The translations under genes were made by a program, and so were the position numbers. Below are positions 59,839 to 64,000 of a stretch of DNA of 64,000 bases, piece after piece. Under the pieces are notes generated by a model. The model saw only the letters and a list, made by a program, of their open reading frames with translations, searched no databases and was not told the DNA's origin. Numbering within the stretch: the first letter of the stretch is position 1; every line of letters begins with the position of its first letter. The DNA comes from Bacillus massiliglaciei (GTDB lineage: Bacteria > Bacillota > Bacilli > Bacillales > DSM-1321): the NCBI RefSeq assembly GCF_900098925.1, contig NZ_LT622357.1:1-64000 (forward strand), read 5' to 3'.

Positions 59839-60348
59839 TTCGAGGAAGGCATCCGGGTTCTCCTGAAAAACGTTTAGCTTTTTTAAATACGCTACCTCTA
59901 ATCGAAGCAGTTCATTTTCACGTTCTAACCGTTCTTCACGAGATTCTGTTCCCCGCTTAGATCCATTCAATTTTGGTTTTTTAGACATAGGAAGCCGTCC
60001 TTTCCTTTTTTCTTCGAGGCCTTCTATCCCTTCATCTAAGAATTTCCTTCTCCAATTGGCAATTAAAGAAGGGTTATTCAGATTAAATTCCATCGCTGTA
60101 TCATAGTAAGAAGCCTCTGTTTGTTTCATAAAGTGTAATACAGTACGTTTGAATTGAACAGAATAAACTTGTTTTCCCCGTTTCCTTTCTATGCCTGCTT
60201 CTCCATATTCTTTATAAGAACGTACCCAGTTTTGTATGGAAGTACGATTTGGTATGCCGTATTTTTGGGCTAATTGATGATAGCTTAAACTACCTGATAG
60301 ATATTCCCTTACGATTCTTAATTTCGTTTCTTTACTATATTTCACCAT
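59788..60348 (-). CDS. IS3-family OrfA (helix-turn-helix protein)
   Basis: The 186-residue OrfA of an IS150-type element: two helix-turn-helix segments (YHQLAQKYGIPNRTSIQNWV near 22-41 and YYDTAMEFNLNNPSLIANWR near 81-100), a basic stretch, and a C-terminal leucine zipper (RLERENELLRLEVAYLKKL). Normally it is expressed also as an OrfAB fusion by a -1 frameshift. The frame is intact, but with orfB broken it cannot move the element alone. Confidence 0.88.
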   Translation of the reverse strand: MVKYSKETKLRIVREYLSGSLSYHQLAQKYGIPNRTSIQNWVRSYKEYGEAGIERKRGKQVYSVQFKRTVLHFMKQTEASYYDTAMEFNLNNPSLIANWRRKFLDEGIEGLEEKRKGRLPMSKKPKLNGSKRGTESREERLERENELLRLEVAYLKKLNVFQENPDAFLEKHRQRWHSNSAKKDSD

Positions 60349-60413
60349 AGAAAAACACCCCAGAAGTTAGATTTTGAACTCTAACTTCTGGAGTGCGGCA
60401 CCGGTTCACTTTT

Positions 60414-61160
60414 TTATTTTTTTCTGGCTATAAATAAAATCCGCTCTGTGTCTGCCTGAACCGGCTGTTCTTCCAAATCGCCCAGCACTTCCAAAAGTTC
60501 AAAACCGGCCGCTTCAAGCCAGGTCTGATATGTTTCAGCCGGATAAGTCCTTTGGGAATGGAATTCATCAAAGCGGTCATACAGTCCGCTTTCTTCCTCC
60601 AGCACAAAAAAGCTCAAGTCATGTTCGACACTGTATGGTTCGCTGCCCGGAAAACAGTTCCAAATATAGGATACACGGTCATCATTCACGGCAAACGTCT
60701 GATTCTGAAAAATATGCTCCATCTTATAAACCGAATGGACATCGAACAAAAACAGTCCCTGCGGTTTTACATGCCTGGACACGCCCGCAAACGTATCCAA
60801 GACATCCTGTTCCGTACGTAAATAATTCAGCGAATCGCAAAAAATCGTTACACAGTCAAATTGACCGAGCCCTTCCAATTCAGCCATATTTTGCTGAAAA
60901 AAAGGAATGTTCAGCCGTTCTTTCTCCGCCTTGGCACGAGCCACCATGAGCATTTCTTCGGACAAGTCGACTCCTGTAACCTCAAAGCCATGCCTAGCCA
61001 GCTCCAGAGTGATTTCCCCCGTGCCGCAGGCGAGATCAAGTACCTGAGAACCCATGATCTTATATTTCTGAAGCTTCGCCGTCAAAAGCTCAAGCCATTT
61101 ATCATAGGGCACGTCCTTCATCAGCTCATCGTACACATAGGCAAAGCGCTCGTAACTCAT
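60414..61160 (-). CDS. yqeM: SAM-dependent methyltransferase YqeM
   Basis: Class I methyltransferase of unknown substrate. The 248-residue protein has motif I LDLACGTGEITLELA at about 42-56, GVDLSEEML near 64 and FDCVTIFCDSLNYL near 103. It overlaps rsfS by 4 nt and is the last gene of the yqeH-aroE-yhbY-nadD-yqeK-rsfS-yqeM operon. No intrinsic terminator of its own remains: the IS end begins 13 nt after the stop. Confidence 0.93.
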   Translation of the reverse strand: MSYERFAYVYDELMKDVPYDKWLELLTAKLQKYKIMGSQVLDLACGTGEITLELARHGFEVTGVDLSEEMLMVARAKAEKERLNIPFFQQNMAELEGLGQFDCVTIFCDSLNYLRTEQDVLDTFAGVSRHVKPQGLFLFDVHSVYKMEHIFQNQTFAVNDDRVSYIWNCFPGSEPYSVEHDLSFFVLEEESGLYDRFDEFHSQRTYPAETYQTWLEAAGFELLEVLGDLEEQPVQADTERILFIARKK

Positions 61161-61513
61161 GGAGTCAATTCACTTTGCAAATCTTCCGTTGGTGCATCTC
61201 CCCACAACCGTTCAAGGTTGTAGTAGCTTCTTTCGTCCTTATGGAAGACATGTGCAATCACATCTCCAAGGTCCACAAGCACCCATTTCGCTTCATCAAA
61301 GCCTTCAAGGCGCTTGACATTTACTCCGGCTTCATCTGCTTTGGATTTCATTTCCCTGGCAATCGCCTGGACCTGCTTTTCTGAATTTCCGTGGCAAATC
61401 AGGAAGTAATCCGCTACCAAAGAAATCCCTTGCATATTTAGAGCCACAATATCCTCTGCCCTTTTATCGTCTGCAGCTTTTGCCGCGAGGGACAGCAGTT
61501 CACGTTCAGTCAT
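61157..61513 (-). CDS. rsfS: Ribosomal silencing factor RsfS
   Basis: Binds L14 of the 50S subunit and blocks subunit joining in starved cells. The 118-residue protein shows the family blocks DIVALNMQGISLVADYFLICHG and EGFDEAKWVLVDLGDVIAHVF. It overlaps both neighbours (1 nt with yqeK, 4 nt with yqeM), so translation is coupled. Confidence 0.97.
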   Translation of the reverse strand: MTERELLSLAAKAADDKRAEDIVALNMQGISLVADYFLICHGNSEKQVQAIAREMKSKADEAGVNVKRLEGFDEAKWVLVDLGDVIAHVFHKDERSYYNLERLWGDAPTEDLQSELTP

Positions 61514-62085
61514 TACATCTTCTCCTTCAATTTAAAAATTAAGTCATTGTACGTTTGAAACGTATCCGGATAAATCGTCTGGTTTCTTGTCATTAAAAAA
61601 ACAATCGTATTTCTCAAAGCCTGAATGAGCGCATGATCCAAATTATGTTTCGCCGTTTCCCTGACTTCATCGACACCCGGAAATGACCGGCCCGGCTCAA
61701 TATAATCAGCGACATAAATCACCTTGTCTAAAAGAGTCATTCCAATCCGACCCGAAGTATGGTAGCGAATGGCATCCAGCACTTCCGGATCTGTAATCCC
61801 GGCTTCTTTTTCTACCAGATAGGCTCCCGCCGGGGCATGCAGCAGTTCTTCATTGTACTGAAGCAGGGCAGGATCCATATTTTCAGAAAGAATGATTTGC
61901 TGCATTTCCTCTTTCGGACGAAACTTGGCATAATCATGAAAAATGGCTGCCAGTTCCGCCTTCTTCACATCCGCTCCATAACGTTCTGCCAGTTCAATTG
62001 CACAGTCGGTCACGCCAAGTGTGTGAATATAACGGCGCTCAGTCAGCTGCTCCTTAACAAGCGCAAGAGCTTCCTCACGATTCAT
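61513..62085 (-). CDS. yqeK: HD-domain hydrolase YqeK (diadenosine tetraphosphatase, symmetrical)
   Basis: Iron-dependent HD hydrolase that splits Ap4A into two ADP in Gram-positive relatives. The 190-residue product from 62085 has the HD motif [12 protein letters not shown] near 55-66 and a second metal-ligand stretch [25 protein letters not shown]. The frame extends to 62115; AAGGAG suits the ATG at 62085 better. It overlaps the end of nadD by 11 nt. Confidence 0.93.
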   Translation of the reverse strand: MNREEALALVKEQLTERRYIHTLGVTDCAIELAERYGADVKKAELAAIFHDYAKFRPKEEMQQIILSENMDPALLQYNEELLHAPAGAYLVEKEAGITDPEVLDAIRYHTSGRIGMTLLDKVIYVADYIEPGRSFPGVDEVRETAKHNLDHALIQALRNTIVFLMTRNQTIYPDTFQTYNDLIFKLKEKM

Positions 62086-62644
62086 ATAAATCATTCTCCT
62101 TAATATACCTGACAACAGGATCAGGGATTAAATATTTCACCGTTTTTCCAGTGCGGAGCTTACGGCGAATCATGGAAGAAGAAATGAACATTTGCGGAAC
62201 ATCTACCATGATAATCGGATATTCAGTTTCGTCCTTATAACCTGGACGCTTCACTCCGACAAATTGAATCAGCTCTGCCAATTCCTCAATCCGATGCCAT
62301 TTAGGCAGGTATTCAATCATGTCGGCGCCAATGATGAAGTAATACTCCACATCGCTTTCCCGCTCCATCAGAAGCTTGATCGTATCATAGGTATAGGATG
62401 TCCCCTTCCTCTCCAATTCAATATCTTCAATGAAGAAGGAGGGATGGCCGTCGAGTGCCTGTTCAAGCATTGTCAGACGGTCCAGATCAGAAACATCCCC
62501 TGTCTTCTCCTTATGAGGCGGGGTATGATTAGGCATGAACCGCACCTCATCAAGCGACAGAGCGTCCAATACCTCGTTGGCAATAATTAAATGCCCAATA
62601 TGCGGAGGATTGAACGTCCCTCCTAAGATGCCGATTTTTCTCAT
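62075..62644 (-). CDS. nadD: Nicotinate-nucleotide adenylyltransferase
   Basis: Joins nicotinate mononucleotide and ATP to deamido-NAD. The 189-residue enzyme has the nucleotidyltransferase motif [11 protein letters not shown] at 8-18 and the C-terminal [10 protein letters not shown] near 157-166. It is placed between yhbY and yqeK, the B. subtilis order (yqeJ). Confidence 0.98.
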   Translation of the reverse strand: MRKIGILGGTFNPPHIGHLIIANEVLDALSLDEVRFMPNHTPPHKEKTGDVSDLDRLTMLEQALDGHPSFFIEDIELERKGTSYTYDTIKLLMERESDVEYYFIIGADMIEYLPKWHRIEELAELIQFVGVKRPGYKDETEYPIIMVDVPQMFISSSMIRRKLRTGKTVKYLIPDPVVRYIKENDLYES

Positions 62645-62656
62645 AGTAAACTTCCT

Positions 62657-62947
62657 TTACGGTAATTGAAGTTGTTTGTTCTCTTTCGATTCTTTATATA
62701 AAACGATCGTATTTCCGATAACCTGCACCAACTCAGCACGGGCTCCCTTTGAAAGGCTGCCTGCAACGTCCTCACGGCTCTCTTCACAGTTTTGAAGAAC
62801 GCTTACTTTAATCAGCTCCCGCGCTTCTAAAGCCTCACCGATTTGTTTGATGAGATTGTCATTCACGCCGCCTTTGCCCACTTGAAAAATGGGATTTAGG
62901 TGATGCGCCTTTGATCGTAAAAATCTTTTCTGTTTACCTGTCAGCAT
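62657..62947 (-). CDS. yhbY: YhbY family RNA-binding protein (CRM domain)
   Basis: Small ribosome-associated protein of the CRS1-YhbY class. The 96-residue product has the GxxG-type loop FQVGKGGVNDNLI near 21-33, as in KH-like CRM domains, after the LTGKQKRFLRSKAHHLNP start. It overlaps aroE by 7 nt and is followed by nadD after 12 nt. Known as yqeI in B. subtilis. Confidence 0.93.
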   Translation of the reverse strand: MLTGKQKRFLRSKAHHLNPIFQVGKGGVNDNLIKQIGEALEARELIKVSVLQNCEESREDVAGSLSKGARAELVQVIGNTIVLYKESKENKQLQLP

Positions 62948-63783
62948 GTGTGACCTCCTAGTTTGTTCAAAACAATTTCCTGCATTCTGGCTGTATCAGG
63001 GTGAACGCCTGTCCAGATTTCAAAAGCGAGAGCCGCCTGATGGACAAACATTCCAAGTCCATTCTGAATCACAGCTCCTCTTTGTTCCGCGTCATGAAGC
63101 AGTTTCGTTTTCAGCGGATTATAGATAATATCGCTGATCAGCGTTCCCTGCTTGATCTGCTCCGGATTTAACGGGATACCGTCAAGATTCGGACTCATTC
63201 CGGAAGATGTGGTCTGTATAATCAGCTCATACTCCGCAAGCATTTCTTCCGCCTTTGCAATCGAGAGAGCCTGTGATTCGCATTCATACGGACAGTCTGC
63301 AATCAGCTTCTCGGCCCTTTCCACTGTACGGTTGGCAATGTCCACATTTCGGACGCCTTCTTTAACAAGCGTGAAATAGATGGCCCTGGCCGCACCTCCC
63401 GCACCGATGATCAAGGTTCTCGAATCCTTTAGACCGCCTTCTGATAAATCGCTTAACGACTTATAGAACCCTTTTCCATCTGTATTATACCCTACATAGC
63501 GCCCTTCTTCCCAGGAGACCGTATTCACTGCGCCGATGGCAAGGGCAAGTTCGTCCACTTCGTCCAGCAGCGGAATGATATTCTGCTTATGAGGAATGGT
63601 CACATTAAAACCAGATACCCCTATAGCTTTCATACCCTTCACGGCATCCTGCAAATCTTCCGGCTTCACATGAAAGTGATGGTACGCCGCCTCTATCCCC
63701 TGATGCCTGAATGCATCATTATGAATGGCTGGGGACATAGAATGGGCGATTGGATCACCAATTACGCCATATATCTTTTTCAT
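62941..63783 (-). CDS. aroE: Shikimate dehydrogenase (NADP+)
   Basis: Reduces 3-dehydroshikimate in the aromatic amino acid pathway. The 280-residue enzyme has the substrate-binding SMSP at 15-18, catalytic Lys66 in NVTIPHK, Asp102 in NTDGKG, and the NADP loop GAGGAAR at 127-133 followed by NRT near 152, which favours NADPH. It follows yqeH by 21 nt in the operon. Confidence 0.97.
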   Translation of the reverse strand: MKKIYGVIGDPIAHSMSPAIHNDAFRHQGIEAAYHHFHVKPEDLQDAVKGMKAIGVSGFNVTIPHKQNIIPLLDEVDELALAIGAVNTVSWEEGRYVGYNTDGKGFYKSLSDLSEGGLKDSRTLIIGAGGAARAIYFTLVKEGVRNVDIANRTVERAEKLIADCPYECESQALSIAKAEEMLAEYELIIQTTSSGMSPNLDGIPLNPEQIKQGTLISDIIYNPLKTKLLHDAEQRGAVIQNGLGMFVHQAALAFEIWTGVHPDTARMQEIVLNKLGGHTC

Positions 63784-63804
63784 CTCGTCACCGCCCGGTT
63801 AAAA

Positions 63805-64000
63805 TTAAATCAACGACTTGCGCACCATTACATTAACGCCTTTAGGGACATGGGCCACAATCTTGGCTCCCGGCTCATTCACCGAAACCCACCCAAGACC
63901 GGAGAAGACAATATCCATCTTCGCTTCCTTCAGGGAAAATTGATGGGGCACAAGTTCTGGAAAAGTATCCATCTGTTCCATGCGCGGCGGAGTCAGAAGC
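63805..64000 (-). CDS. yqeH: Ribosome biogenesis GTPase YqeH, C-terminal end only
   Basis: The last 64 codons of a gene that continues right of the window. The end reads DIVFSGLGWVSVNEPGAK and closes with VRKSLI, the known C-terminus of YqeH, a circularly permuted GTPase in 30S assembly. Its position before aroE agrees. The G domain is outside the window. Confidence 0.9.
   Translation of the reverse strand, partial: LLTPPRMEQMDTFPELVPHQFSLKEAKMDIVFSGLGWVSVNEPGAKIVAHVPKGVNVMVRKSLI

Larger units (their letters stand above)
59346..60400 (-). mobile_element. Right fragment of the IS150-type (IS3 family) element
   Basis: Contains orfA, about the first half of orfB and the left terminal repeat (TGCCGCACTCCAGAAGTTAG on the minus strand, ending at 60400). 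Inside the end is an 11-bp perfect inverted repeat CAGAAGTTAGA / TCTAACTTCTG (60361-60390), which may shield the transposase gene from outside transcription. The fragment ends at about 59346, inside orfB. The outer end is 13 nt from the yqeM stop. Confidence 0.85.

Overview
The window is a chromosomal segment of a Firmicute of the family Bacillaceae (Bacillus sensu lato). The gene content and order closely follow the Bacillus subtilis yqfS-to-yqeH region: nfo, cshB, yqfQ, ispH, yqfO, trmK, cccA, sigA, dnaG, yqxD, ppsR, ccpN, glySQ, recO, yqzL, era, cdd, dgkA, ybeY, pgpH, phoH, yqfD, yqfC, floA, yqeZ, yqeY, rpsU, yqeW, mtaB, rsmE, prmA, dnaJ, dnaK, grpE, hrcA, hemW, lepA, yqxA, spoIIP, gpr, rpsT, holA, yqzM, comEC, comEB, comEA, comER, yqeM, rsfS, yqeK, nadD, yhbY, aroE, yqeH. 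Sporulation genes (spoIIP, gpr, yqfC, yqfD) and strong AGGAGG-type ribosome binding sites fit an endospore former. The species cannot be fixed from the sequence alone.

Layout. Positions 1-217 are the 5' end of a 16S rRNA gene on the minus strand, preceded by three tandem promoters and a boxA antitermination site. Almost all genes to the right also lie on the minus strand; the plus-strand exceptions are yqfQ, ispH, yqeW, an LTA-synthase-like gene, rpsT, yqzM, comER and three island genes. Region 749-17400 holds DNA repair, isoprenoid, initiation of replication and transcription (dnaG-sigA), central-carbon regulation (ppsR, ccpN) and glycyl-tRNA synthetase under a T-box. Region 17390-29470 holds recO-yqzL-era-cdd-dgkA-ybeY-pgpH-phoH, two sporulation genes and a yqeZ-floA envelope-stress operon with a recognisable SigW promoter. 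Region 29640-34740 has the transporter yqeW, a divergent pair (processive glycosyltransferase and LTA-synthase-like enzyme) and deoC. Region 34935-42981 is the heat-shock operon hrcA-grpE-dnaK-dnaJ-prmA-rsmE-mtaB with a perfect CIRCE operator. Region 43019-55850 holds hemW-lepA, gpr-spoIIP-yqxA, rpsT, holA and the comE competence genes.

The accessory part is 55971-60400, placed between comER and yqeM, which are neighbours in B. subtilis. It consists of two pieces of an IS150-type IS3-family element in the same orientation, bracketing about 3.1 kb of cargo: a MarR-type regulator, cidA- and cidB-like membrane proteins, and an aldo/keto reductase. Two copies of a 13-bp palindrome (TTGTATARTACAA) lie between the regulator and cidA, one of them over the -10 of a consensus promoter, which makes the regulator-operator-target relation readable directly from sequence.

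Other points worth attention: a promoter-structure-terminator arrangement between phoH and pgpH that looks like an unannotated ~200-nt RNA (or a dispersed repeat); a SigK-like promoter in front of yqfQ; a probable CTG start for yqeZ forced by its SigW promoter; and a terminator hairpin that covers the ribosome binding site of yqfC. No CRISPR array, tRNA gene or prophage was seen.
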